Shown here piece after piece: positions 51,206-58,722 of a stretch of 61,229 nt of DNA. Origin of the DNA: Pseudorhodoferax aquiterrae (GTDB taxonomy: Bacteria > Pseudomonadota > Gammaproteobacteria > Burkholderiales > Burkholderiaceae_C); NCBI RefSeq assembly GCF_014652235.1, contig NZ_BMYK01000031.1, positions 1 to 61,229 on the forward strand, written 5' to 3'. Made by a program: the position numbers and the translations under genes. The number at the start of each line of letters is the position of its first letter. The first letter of the stretch is position 1. Under the pieces are notes generated by a model. That model had not been told where the DNA came from and searched no databases. It was given only the letters and a program-made list of their open reading frames with translations.

Positions 51206-52410
51206 GCATGCAGGCGGTCGCCGTCACCGGCCTGGGCGTGGTCTCGCCCCATGGCTCGGACGCCGCCGCCATGTTCGAAGCCCTGCTGCAGGGCCGCTCG
51301 GCCATCGCGCCCGTGTTCCCCGAACTGCCCAAGCCGGCCTGTGCCGCCACCGTCGCCTTCGACCCGCTGCAGTGGTTCACCAAGATGCAGCTGACCGGCG
51401 TGGACCGCGTGAGCCAGCTGGCCGTGGCCGCCGCCGACCTGGCGCTGCGCGACGCCGGCGTGCCGGGCGATGTGGCCCCGGAACGCCTGGGCGTCTATGC
51501 CGGTTGCGGCATGGGCGGCGCCGCCGCGCTGGAGGCCGCCTACCGCGGCGGAGGCCGCGTGCCGCCGCTGACCATCCCGGCCTTCATGCCCAACGCGCCG
51601 GCCGCCCATGTGGCGATGCGCCACAAGGTGTTGGGGCCGGTGCTGACCTATTCCGTGGCCTGCGCCTCGTCCGCCGTGGCCATCGCCGAGGCCGCCGCCG
51701 CCGTGCAGCGCGGCGATCTCGACGTGGCGATCGCCGGTGGCAGCGAGGCCCTGATCGTGCCTGGCGTGGTGCTGGCCTGGCAGGCCATGCACACGCTGGC
51801 CGCCTTCGACGAGGGCATGGCGGCCACCAGCGTGCGGCCCTTCGCGGCCGACCGCAGCGGCTTCGCGCTGGGCGAGGGCGCGGCCTTCGTGGTGCTCGAG
51901 TCGGCCGAACGTGCCCGCGCGCGCGGCGCGCGCATCCACGCCCGGCTGGCCGGCTGGGGCATCAGCAGCGACGCGGCTCACCTCACCAAACCCGACGCGG
52001 CCGGCCAGGCCCGCGCCTTGAATGCCGCACTGCGCCGCGCCGACCTGGCACCGCGCGACGTGGGCTACTGCAACGCGCATGGCACGGCCACCAAGGCCGG
52101 CGATCTCGTCGAATGCGAGGCGCTGGCCCAGGTGTTCGGCGATGCACTCCCCGGTCTGGCCGTCAGTTCCACCAAGGCCTTGCACGGCCACCTGCTGGGC
52201 GCGGCCGGCGCGCTGGAGGCCGTGGTCACGGTGCAGGCGCTGGCGCAGCGCCGGCTGCCGCCCAACGCCCATTGCAGCGCGCCGGATCCGGAATGCCGCG
52301 TGCCGCTGGTGCCTGCCGAGGGCGCGGCAGCGCCGCAGCTGGCGGCCGCGATCAGCAACTCCTTCGCGTTCGGCGGCACCAATGCGGTGCTGCTGTTCAC
52401 GCGGGACTGA
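51202..52410 (+). CDS. Beta-ketoacyl-ACP synthase (polyene KS)
   Basis: This is a 402-residue condensing enzyme with a complete Cys-His-His set: Cys154 (SVACASSAVA), NAHGTATKAGD and KALHGHLLGAAGALEAV. It starts GTG at 51202 within the ACP stop, or at ATG 51208. It resembles FabF/FabB-type KSs of polyketide-like clusters (GGSEALIVPGVVLAWQAM). It is last in the plus operon, and its final 14 nt overlap the convergent halogenase-like gene. With the second KS (55975) and the chain-length-factor-like protein it makes the polyene chain. Confidence 0.88.
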   Translation: MSMQAVAVTGLGVVSPHGSDAAAMFEALLQGRSAIAPVFPELPKPACAATVAFDPLQWFTKMQLTGVDRVSQLAVAAADLALRDAGVPGDVAPERLGVYAGCGMGGAAALEAAYRGGGRVPPLTIPAFMPNAPAAHVAMRHKVLGPVLTYSVACASSAVAIAEAAAAVQRGDLDVAIAGGSEALIVPGVVLAWQAMHTLAAFDEGMAATSVRPFAADRSGFALGEGAAFVVLESAERARARGARIHARLAGWGISSDAAHLTKPDAAGQARALNAALRRADLAPRDVGYCNAHGTATKAGDLVECEALAQVFGDALPGLAVSSTKALHGHLLGAAGALEAVVTVQALAQRRLPPNAHCSAPDPECRVPLVPAEGAAAPQLAAAISNSFAFGGTNAVLLFTRD

Positions 52411-54007
52411 GGTTCGGAAACAGGAGGTTCTGCGCCGCAGGCGCGGCCGGCCGCTGCGCCATCACGGCGCGCAGGGGCTCGGCCGGCAGGCCTGGGTGCT
52501 GGCGCAGCGCGCGGTCTATGAGCTGCTCGGCGAGCTGGTGCAGCAGCTGCAGGTTGGCCTGCAGCCGCGCATCGAAGGCGGCCTGGTCCAGCCGGTCGGC
52601 GAGGCCACGGTTCATTTCGGCGAACCATGCGAGCTTGGCCTGGTCCAGCATGCGGCGCGGCCGTGCACCGCCGTCCACGGCACCCCAGGCCCGCAGGAAG
52701 TGCTGCACGGCCACGTTCAGGCGGTGCGACCAGGCCAGGTCGTCCTGCAACCGCGCCATGGTCTGCACCTCCACCAGCTTGCCCTGGAAGAACAGCTGGC
52801 ACATCACACCCCAGTAGAAGGTGTAGTCCCACAGCACCTTGAGCGGCATCACCTCGGCGCTGGCGAACAGCGGGTACTGGCCCGTGTAGATCGGCAGCAT
52901 GGCCTCGTACAGCGAGAAGTAGATGCGCTCGTACAAGGGGGCCAGCATGCCCACGGGTGCTTTGGCGCGGTCCTGCGCGACGAGCTCGGTCACGAAGCTG
53001 TTGGAGATGGCGATGAAGTCGCCGCCCGGCGAGTAGAAGGGGTCCAGGAACAGCCCGGCCTCGCCCGTCAGCGCCCAGCGGTCGCTGCCGCTCCAGACCT
53101 TCTTGCAACCGTAGGAGAAGCGCTTGAAGAACGCGAAGTCCTGCAGGCCGTCGCGCTTGGTGTCCAGGTCGGCGTGCAGCTGCGGCTGGTGCACGCGCAG
53201 CCAGTCCATGGCCTTGTCGAAGCTGTTCATGCCCTCCAGCGGATGCAGTGCCGGGTCGGCCACGATGCCCACCGAATGCGAGCCCGAGGCCAGCGGGATC
53301 AGCCAGACCCAGTAACCCGCGCCGACCAGGTGGTTGGTGGAGAGCCAGCGGTTCGGCGGATTGCAGCGCGCCAGCCATTCGGCGTCCTGCGTCCAGGCGG
53401 CCACGTCGATGCGCCGGTCGATGCGGAACCAGACGGCGTGGGCCGCGTGGTCGTTGGTCTGGGCCAGATCGAGCCGACGCTTGAGGAGGCCGGCGCGGCC
53501 GCTCGCGTCCACGAGCCAGTCGGCCGTGGCTTCGTGCGCCTGGCCGCCATGGTCGAAGCGCACCGCATGCCGCTCGCCCTTGCGGCCCAGCGTGAAGTCG
53601 CGCACCAGTGCGCCGTCGCGGTGCTGCACGCCGGCGGCCTGCACCATCTGCGCGAGGTCGTTCTCCAGCATGCCGCGGTCGAGCTGGTAGCTCTGCGTGG
53701 GCAGGAAGGTGCTGGCGCCCAGCTCGGTGACTTCGGTGAGGTCGGGCGCGCCATCGCTCCAGAAGAAGCGAAAGCCGAACTTCTTGAGCTGGCGCTCTGC
53801 GAGGTAGTCCTTCAGGCCCAGCACCTGCGACAGGTAGTGGGCCTGGATCTCGACCGAGGATTCGCCGACCTTGTGCGCGGCCTCGGGCAAGGGGTGGGTG
53901 CGGCGCTCCAGCACCAGCACATTGAGGTGCTGCATGCGGCGGCGCAGCTGCAGGGCCAGTGTCAGGCCGGCCAGCCCGCCGCCCAGGATCACGACGTCGT
54001 GGTGCAT
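52397..54007 (-). CDS. Flavin-dependent halogenase-like oxidoreductase
   Basis: This is a 536-residue FAD protein. GGGLAGLTLALQLRRR is the FAD fold; KVGESSVEIQAHYL follows, and YWVWLIPLASGSHSVGIV carries a WxWxIP signature shared by flavin-dependent halogenases. The C-terminal 200 residues (FAFFKRFSYGCKKVW, EAMLPIYTGQYPLFAS) are helical. Whether it halogenates or hydroxylates cannot be told; the catalytic lysine was not located with certainty. In xanthomonadin-type pigments the aromatic ring is brominated, so halogenation of the polyene head group is an attractive reading. It is the last gene of the minus operon. Confidence 0.75.
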   Translation of the reverse strand: MHHDVVILGGGLAGLTLALQLRRRMQHLNVLVLERRTHPLPEAAHKVGESSVEIQAHYLSQVLGLKDYLAERQLKKFGFRFFWSDGAPDLTEVTELGASTFLPTQSYQLDRGMLENDLAQMVQAAGVQHRDGALVRDFTLGRKGERHAVRFDHGGQAHEATADWLVDASGRAGLLKRRLDLAQTNDHAAHAVWFRIDRRIDVAAWTQDAEWLARCNPPNRWLSTNHLVGAGYWVWLIPLASGSHSVGIVADPALHPLEGMNSFDKAMDWLRVHQPQLHADLDTKRDGLQDFAFFKRFSYGCKKVWSGSDRWALTGEAGLFLDPFYSPGGDFIAISNSFVTELVAQDRAKAPVGMLAPLYERIYFSLYEAMLPIYTGQYPLFASAEVMPLKVLWDYTFYWGVMCQLFFQGKLVEVQTMARLQDDLAWSHRLNVAVQHFLRAWGAVDGGARPRRMLDQAKLAWFAEMNRGLADRLDQAAFDARLQANLQLLHQLAEQLIDRALRQHPGLPAEPLRAVMAQRPAAPAAQNLLFPNLSPA

Positions 54008-54009
54008 GT

Positions 54010-54741
54010 TCAGACCATCCCTCCGTTGATGGAAATGACCTGGCCGCTGATGTAGCCGGCCGCGTCCGAGGCCAGGAAACCGACCAGCGCCGCGACTTCC
54101 TCGCCCGTGCCGGCCCGCTTCATGGGCACGATGCGCTCGATGGTGGCCTTGTCGAAGTCCTGCGCCATACCCGTGTCGATGATGCCGGGCGCCACCGCGT
54201 TGACCGTGATGCCGCGGCTGGCCAGCTCCAGCGCCAGCGACTTGGTGGCGCTGTTCAGCGCGCCCTTGGCCGCCGCGTAGTTGACCTGGCCGCGGTTGCC
54301 GGCCACGGCCGACATCGACGAAATGTTGACGATGCGGCCCCAGCGCGTGCGCACCATGGGCATGGTGAGCGGCTGCGTGACGTGGAAGAAGCCGTTCAGC
54401 GAGACGTCGATGACCTGCTGCCACTGTGTGGGCCGCAGCGCCGGGAAGGCCGCGTCGTCGTGCAGGCCGGCGTTGTTGACGAGGATCTGCACCGGCCCGG
54501 CCGCGAGCAGCTGGGAGCAGGCCGCGGCGCTGGCCTGCGCGTCCGTCACGTCGAAGGCCACGGCCTCGGCGCTGCCGCCGGCCGCAACGATCTCCTCGGC
54601 CAGGGCCTGGGCCGCGGCCAGACGCCGGTTGGCGTGGACGATGACGTGGTGGCCATCGCGCGCGAGCTGCAGCGCGATGGCGCGGCCGAGGCCGCCGCTG
54701 GCGCCGGTCACGAGGGCACGTTTTCGGGTGGGAGTGTTCAT
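54010..54741 (-). CDS. 3-oxoacyl-ACP reductase, FabG-like (polyene KR)
   Basis: This is a 243-residue SDR. TGASGGLGRAIALQLARDG is the cofactor motif, VNNAGLHDDA follows, and the triad is Ser142, Tyr155 and Lys159 (NISSMSAVAGNRGQVNYAAAK). It reduces beta-ketoacyl-ACP to beta-hydroxyacyl-ACP. It overlaps the dehydratase stop by 4 nt (ATGA), and its own stop lies 2 nt before the halogenase-like gene. The order KS, CLF, DH, KR is characteristic of aryl polyene clusters. Confidence 0.9.
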   Translation of the reverse strand: MNTPTRKRALVTGASGGLGRAIALQLARDGHHVIVHANRRLAAAQALAEEIVAAGGSAEAVAFDVTDAQASAAACSQLLAAGPVQILVNNAGLHDDAAFPALRPTQWQQVIDVSLNGFFHVTQPLTMPMVRTRWGRIVNISSMSAVAGNRGQVNYAAAKGALNSATKSLALELASRGITVNAVAPGIIDTGMAQDFDKATIERIVPMKRAGTGEEVAALVGFLASDAAGYISGQVISINGGMV

Positions 54742-55187
54742 GCAGCGAGCGGCGTGTTCAGCACGACGGCGGCCCGGCCTTCGGCCACGGGCTGGCCCGC
54801 GTGCTGCACGCGGAAGTGGTAGAGGATCTGCTGCGCGTCGCCGGCCTGGCGCTGCGCTTCGATGGTCAGCGCGCCGGCCAGATCGTCCAGCCGCAGCCGG
54901 TGGAACTGCACGCCGCGCGCGCTGGCGAGGAAGCCCGGGCGGGCCGCGTCTGCCGCGTCGTCGGCCTGCTGGCCGATCAGCGCGCCGTGCAGGGCCATGG
55001 CCTGGGCCGCATACTCGATCGCGCAGGGCGCGAGCAGGCCCGAGGCCGTGCGCAGCGGGTTGTCGGCGTCGCGGTGGCTGCTGGCGCTGCAGACGATGGT
55101 GTGCGCGTCCCAGCGCTCCAGCCGCGCCAGCAGGCACATGCGGCCGCTGTGCGGGATCAGCCGCGCGATGCCGGCCGCATCTAACAC
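54738..55187 (-). CDS. Beta-hydroxyacyl-ACP dehydratase (ApeP-like hotdog)
   Basis: This is a 149-residue hotdog-fold protein. LIPHSGRMCLLARLERWDAH (catalytic His) is followed by IEYAAQAMALHGAL (Glu-helix) and FHRLRLDDLAGALTIEAQRQ; a C-terminal GRAAVVLNTPLAA completes the fold. It dehydrates beta-hydroxyacyl-ACP to give the conjugated double bond of the polyene. A GTG at 55187 is taken as the start: no ATG lies at the N-terminus, and it overlaps the chain-length-factor-like gene by 7 nt. Confidence 0.83.
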   Translation of the reverse strand: MLDAAGIARLIPHSGRMCLLARLERWDAHTIVCSASSHRDADNPLRTASGLLAPCAIEYAAQAMALHGALIGQQADDAADAARPGFLASARGVQFHRLRLDDLAGALTIEAQRQAGDAQQILYHFRVQHAGQPVAEGRAAVVLNTPLAA

Positions 55188-55978
55188 GGCGCCACCTCGA
55201 CCTGCAAGGCCAGATCGTCCAGGTAATGCAGACGCAGCGTGGCCGAGGACTGTCGGGCCAGCGCCTCGAGCAGCGGCAGCGCGGCAGCCGCGGGGATGGC
55301 GCAGCGCAGGCTTTCCAGCGAAGCGTCGGCACACGCGCTCGGGCCGCCGTCCGGCGCGACCGGGCGCACGCGCAGCTGGCCCAGGCTGGCGGCACTGCGC
55401 TCGGGTGCGAGCAGCAGCGCCACACCGAAGTTCTCGGGAATCGGCCGCTTGCTGTTCAGCGGCTCGGGATAGGGCAGGTCGTAGGCCACCAGCAGCAGCG
55501 GCCGGGCCTCGGCCTGCTGCGTGGCCGCGGCCTCGAGCAGGCCGGCGGCGAAGCTGCCGTCGTGGGCGCACAGGCTGGTGGAGCTGGCCCGGCTGGCCAC
55601 GGCGATGTGCCAGTAGCCGGCCGCGGCGTTGTGCACCGAGTTCGTGAAGCGCGTGGGCGAGATCAGTGGGTTGGGCACGGCCAGCGCCTCGCACAGCGAA
55701 TGGCAGTTCGCGCCTTCACCGCCCGAGGAGGTGAACACCGTGGCAAGCGTGGACGGGTCGGAGCCGGCCTGGGCGATGGCGGCATCGGCCACGGCCATGG
55801 CCAGGCGCATCACGGGCCCGGCGCGCCGGCGTTCGGCCGGCGGCAGGCGCGCGGGCGGCACCAGTTGGGTCGGTGCAAAGGCATGGGCGGCCTCACCGCG
55901 CAGCACGGCTTGCGCCGTGGCCCAGTCCGGCAGGCCCGGGCCCAGCAGGCCGATGCCCTCGACGTAGAGCGGGTTCAT
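55181..55978 (-). CDS. Beta-ketoacyl synthase-like chain-length factor
   Basis: This is a 265-residue protein matching only the N-terminal half of a ketosynthase. It opens MNPLYVEGIGLLGPGLPDWA, has VFTSSGGEGANCHSLCEALA and FTNSVHNAAAGYWHIAVASRASSTSL, and lacks the catalytic Cys and His residues of an active enzyme. This fits the KS/CLF-like partner (ApeC-type) of polyene systems. It pairs with the full ketosynthase that starts at 57162, whose stop it overlaps by 4 nt (ATGA). Confidence 0.85.
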   Translation of the reverse strand: MNPLYVEGIGLLGPGLPDWATAQAVLRGEAAHAFAPTQLVPPARLPPAERRRAGPVMRLAMAVADAAIAQAGSDPSTLATVFTSSGGEGANCHSLCEALAVPNPLISPTRFTNSVHNAAAGYWHIAVASRASSTSLCAHDGSFAAGLLEAAATQQAEARPLLLVAYDLPYPEPLNSKRPIPENFGVALLLAPERSAASLGQLRVRPVAPDGGPSACADASLESLRCAIPAAAALPLLEALARQSSATLRLHYLDDLALQVEVAPC

Positions 55979-57162
55979 GCACGGTCCTTTCCAAGCACCA
56001 GGCTGGCGTTGGTGCCGCCGAAGCCGAAGGAGTTGCTCAGCACGCGGCGCAGCGGTGCATTGCGGTTGTGGTCCAGGTAGGGCACGTGCAGTTCCGGGTC
56101 GGGCTGCCGGCGGTTCAGGCCACCGGGCATGAAGCCGTGCTGCAGGGCGAGCAGGCTGATCGCGGCCTCCACGCCGCCGGCCGCGCCCAGTGTGTGCCCG
56201 GTCGCGCCCTTGGTCGAGCTGCACGGCGGCGTCGCGGCGCCGAACACGGCGCGCACGGCGCGGTCCTCCGAGGCGTCGTTGGTCGGCGTGGCCGTGCCGT
56301 GCAGGTTGATGTAGTCAATGTCGGCCGGCGCGAGCGCGGCGGCGTCCAGCGCGGCGCGCATGGCGGCGATCGCGCCGGCGCCCTCGGGGTGTGGCGTGCT
56401 CATGTGGTGGCCGTCGTTGGTCTCGCCCACGCCCAGCACCCAGCCCTCGGGCGCGTCGGCATCGCGCTCGATCAGCGCGAAGGCCGCGGCCTCGCCGATG
56501 GACAGGCCGCGGCGCTGCGCGTCCCAGGGCCGGCAGGCCTCGGGTGCGAGCAGTTCCAGCGCGTTGAAGCCGTACAGCGTGGTCAGGCACAGGCTGTCCA
56601 CGCCGCCGACCACGGCCGCGTCGATCCAGCCGGCCTGCAGCATGCGCTGCGCGTTGCCGAACACCTTGGCGCTGGACGAGCAGGCCGTGGAGACGACGAA
56701 GCGCGGGCCCGCCAGCTGCAGCGCCTCGGCCGTGAACAGGGCCAGCGAGTAGGTGTTCTGGGTCTCCGCGTAGCGGAACGCCTCGGGCAGGCTGCCGTCT
56801 TCCTGGCGGTTGCGGTAGGCCAGCTCGGTCTGCAGCAGGCCCGAGGTGCTGGTACCCAGGAACACGCCCACGCGGCGCGCGCCCCAGCGTTCGCGGGCTC
56901 GCGCGACGGCATCGACGAAGCCGTCCTGCGACAGGCCCAGCCAGGCCAGGCGGTTGTTGCGGCAGTCCAGCGTGGCCAGCGGCGCGGGCAGGCGCACGCC
57001 GTCCACGCCCTCGACCTCGCCGGCCCAGGTGGACAGGGGTAGGTCCATGAAGCGCAGCGGCGCCAGGCCGGAGCGCTGCGCCTGCAAGGCCGCCAGGGTG
57101 GCAGCGCGGCCGGCGCCCAGCGCGGTCGTCAGCGTGAAGGCAGAGATGGCAAGAGGGTTCAT
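55975..57162 (-). CDS. Beta-ketoacyl-ACP synthase (polyene KS)
   Basis: This is a 395-residue ketosynthase with Cys161 (VSTACSSSAKV), NLHGTATPTND and GATGHTLGAAGGVEAA, so all catalytic residues are intact. GGVDSLCLTTLYGFNALELL and GFGGTNASLVLGK are also typical. It is coupled to the methyltransferase upstream (ATGA overlap at 57159-57162) and to the chain-length-factor-like gene downstream. It likely initiates or extends the aryl polyene. Confidence 0.9.
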   Translation of the reverse strand: MNPLAISAFTLTTALGAGRAATLAALQAQRSGLAPLRFMDLPLSTWAGEVEGVDGVRLPAPLATLDCRNNRLAWLGLSQDGFVDAVARARERWGARRVGVFLGTSTSGLLQTELAYRNRQEDGSLPEAFRYAETQNTYSLALFTAEALQLAGPRFVVSTACSSSAKVFGNAQRMLQAGWIDAAVVGGVDSLCLTTLYGFNALELLAPEACRPWDAQRRGLSIGEAAAFALIERDADAPEGWVLGVGETNDGHHMSTPHPEGAGAIAAMRAALDAAALAPADIDYINLHGTATPTNDASEDRAVRAVFGAATPPCSSTKGATGHTLGAAGGVEAAISLLALQHGFMPGGLNRRQPDPELHVPYLDHNRNAPLRRVLSNSFGFGGTNASLVLGKDRA

Positions 57163-57884
57163 TCCTTCACTTTCGCGATCAGCAGGACATTGGCGAAGGG
57201 CGTGCCGGCACTCATGGGCCGGCTGCTCACGGCGAAGCCCAGCCGCGTGAGCTCGGCCGACCACTCGGCCAGCGTGCGCCCGTACTGCGGCAGCACGCGG
57301 TGGCCGCGCACGCGCGTGACCACGGCGTCGACCCACTGGCTGATGGCGAAACCGCGCCGCGCCGCCGCGTCGCCCACACGCAGCAGCAACAGGCCGCCGG
57401 GCGGCAGCGCGGCACGCACGCGGGCCAGCACGGCGTTCTGCTCGGCGATCGTGATGTAGTGCAGCACGTCCAGGATCACCACGGCATCGGCCGGCGGGAA
57501 TGCCGTGTCGCGCATGTCGCCGCAGACGAAGCGGGCCTGCGCGCCGAGCGGCGCGAGCGCGGCGCGGGCGCGTTCCACGTCGCGCGGCATGAGCTCGATG
57601 CCGGTCACCTGGGCCGGCGCCGGTGCCGGCGGCCAGGCGGCCGGCCAGCGGCCCGCGCGGGCCTGGGCGCCGCTGCTGGTGAGCAGGCTGGCCAGGAGCC
57701 CCTGGCCGCAGCCGATGTCCAGCACATGGGCGCCGGGACGGATGTGGCCGGCTTCGATCAGGTGGCGGAACACCGGGTCCATGGACAGCTTGCCGCGCGC
57801 GAAATGCCAGGCGAAGCGGCCGGCCGCCCGGTAGGGCGCGCAGGCCCGCTCGCGCAGGGAAGTCCAGGCTTGAGACGGGTTCAA
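57159..57884 (-). CDS. Class I SAM-dependent methyltransferase
   Basis: This is a 241-residue methyltransferase with a SAM-binding VLDIGCGQGLLASLLTSSGA motif, GIELMPRDVERARAALAPLG, DAVVILDVLHYITIAEQNAV and GGLLLLRVGD. The TTG at 57884 overlaps the deacetylase stop as TTGA and gives a full N-terminal helix region; an internal ATG at 57782 would remove it. In aryl polyene clusters a methyltransferase decorates the aromatic head. The C-terminus (PMSAGTPFANVLLIAKVKE) is normal for the family. Confidence 0.85.
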   Translation of the reverse strand: MNPSQAWTSLRERACAPYRAAGRFAWHFARGKLSMDPVFRHLIEAGHIRPGAHVLDIGCGQGLLASLLTSSGAQARAGRWPAAWPPAPAPAQVTGIELMPRDVERARAALAPLGAQARFVCGDMRDTAFPPADAVVILDVLHYITIAEQNAVLARVRAALPPGGLLLLRVGDAAARRGFAISQWVDAVVTRVRGHRVLPQYGRTLAEWSAELTRLGFAVSSRPMSAGTPFANVLLIAKVKE

Positions 57885-58711
57885 GAGTGCAAGGCCTCGG
57901 GGACGGTGACGGGCGTGAGGCCGGCATGGCGCAGCCGCGCGAGCAGCAGCGGCAGGGCCTGCAGTACCACGGGGCGGCCATCGGCCATGGGCGCGCCATG
58001 GCGGTCGTGAAGCAGCACGATGTCGCCGGCGGCCAGGCCGCGGGTCAGGCGCGCGAGCACGGCCTGCGGATCGGCCTCGCGCGTGTCGAAGCCCCGCCGC
58101 GTCCAGCTCACGAGCCGCAGGCCCAGCGCGTGCAGCACCGGGTCCAGGAACAGGTTGCGCAGGCCGGCCGGTGCGCGAAAGCAGCTGGGCCGCTCGCCCG
58201 TGGCCTGGGCGATGCGGTCCTGCGCCTCGCCGATCTCGCGGCGCAGCGCACGCGGCCCCTGCACCGAGAAGTCGTGGCGGTGGCGCAGGCTGTGGTTCTG
58301 CACGCTGTGGCCGCGCCGCACGATCTCGCGCGCCAATGGCGCGTAGCGCGTGGCCTGCTCGGCGATGCAGAAGAAGGTGGCGCGTGCGCCGTGCGCGTCC
58401 AGGATGTCCAGCACCTGGGGCGTGACGGTGGGGTCGGGGCCGTCGTCCAGCGTCACGGCGATCGCGCCGCGCGCGATGGCCGGGGCGGGCAGGCGCAGCA
58501 GGTTGGGGCCGAGCCAGGTCGAGCGTGGCCACAGGCCGGTGGCCGTCAGCAGCGCGTGGTCCAGCACCACGGCGCCCAGCGCCCAAGGCCACAGCGGCGG
58601 CGCGGCGGCCGCCAGGCCCGCCGCGCCCAGGTGGCAGGCCGCGCTGGCCTTGAGCAGCAGTGGCGCACGCCAGCGCTGCGCGGGGGCGGAGGAGGCGGCG
58701 GCAGCGTGCAT
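57881..58711 (-). CDS. Polysaccharide deacetylase (NodB) family protein
   Basis: This is a 276-residue protein with two N-terminal membrane helices (LLLKASAACHLGAAGLAAAA; PLWPWALGAVVLDHALLTAT), then a NodB domain with the metal motif AVTLDDGPDPTVTPQVLDIL, the histidine motif HSVQNHSLRHRHD and LLHDRHGAPMADG. It probably deacetylates an amino-sugar or acyl group at the periplasmic face. A NodB-type enzyme within an aryl polyene cluster is unusual in the best-known examples. It is translationally coupled to the methyltransferase downstream, so it is part of the operon. Its substrate is unknown. Confidence 0.83.
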   Translation of the reverse strand: MHAAAASSAPAQRWRAPLLLKASAACHLGAAGLAAAAPPLWPWALGAVVLDHALLTATGLWPRSTWLGPNLLRLPAPAIARGAIAVTLDDGPDPTVTPQVLDILDAHGARATFFCIAEQATRYAPLAREIVRRGHSVQNHSLRHRHDFSVQGPRALRREIGEAQDRIAQATGERPSCFRAPAGLRNLFLDPVLHALGLRLVSWTRRGFDTREADPQAVLARLTRGLAAGDIVLLHDRHGAPMADGRPVVLQALPLLLARLRHAGLTPVTVPEALHS

Positions 58712-58722
58712 CGGCCCGGAAT

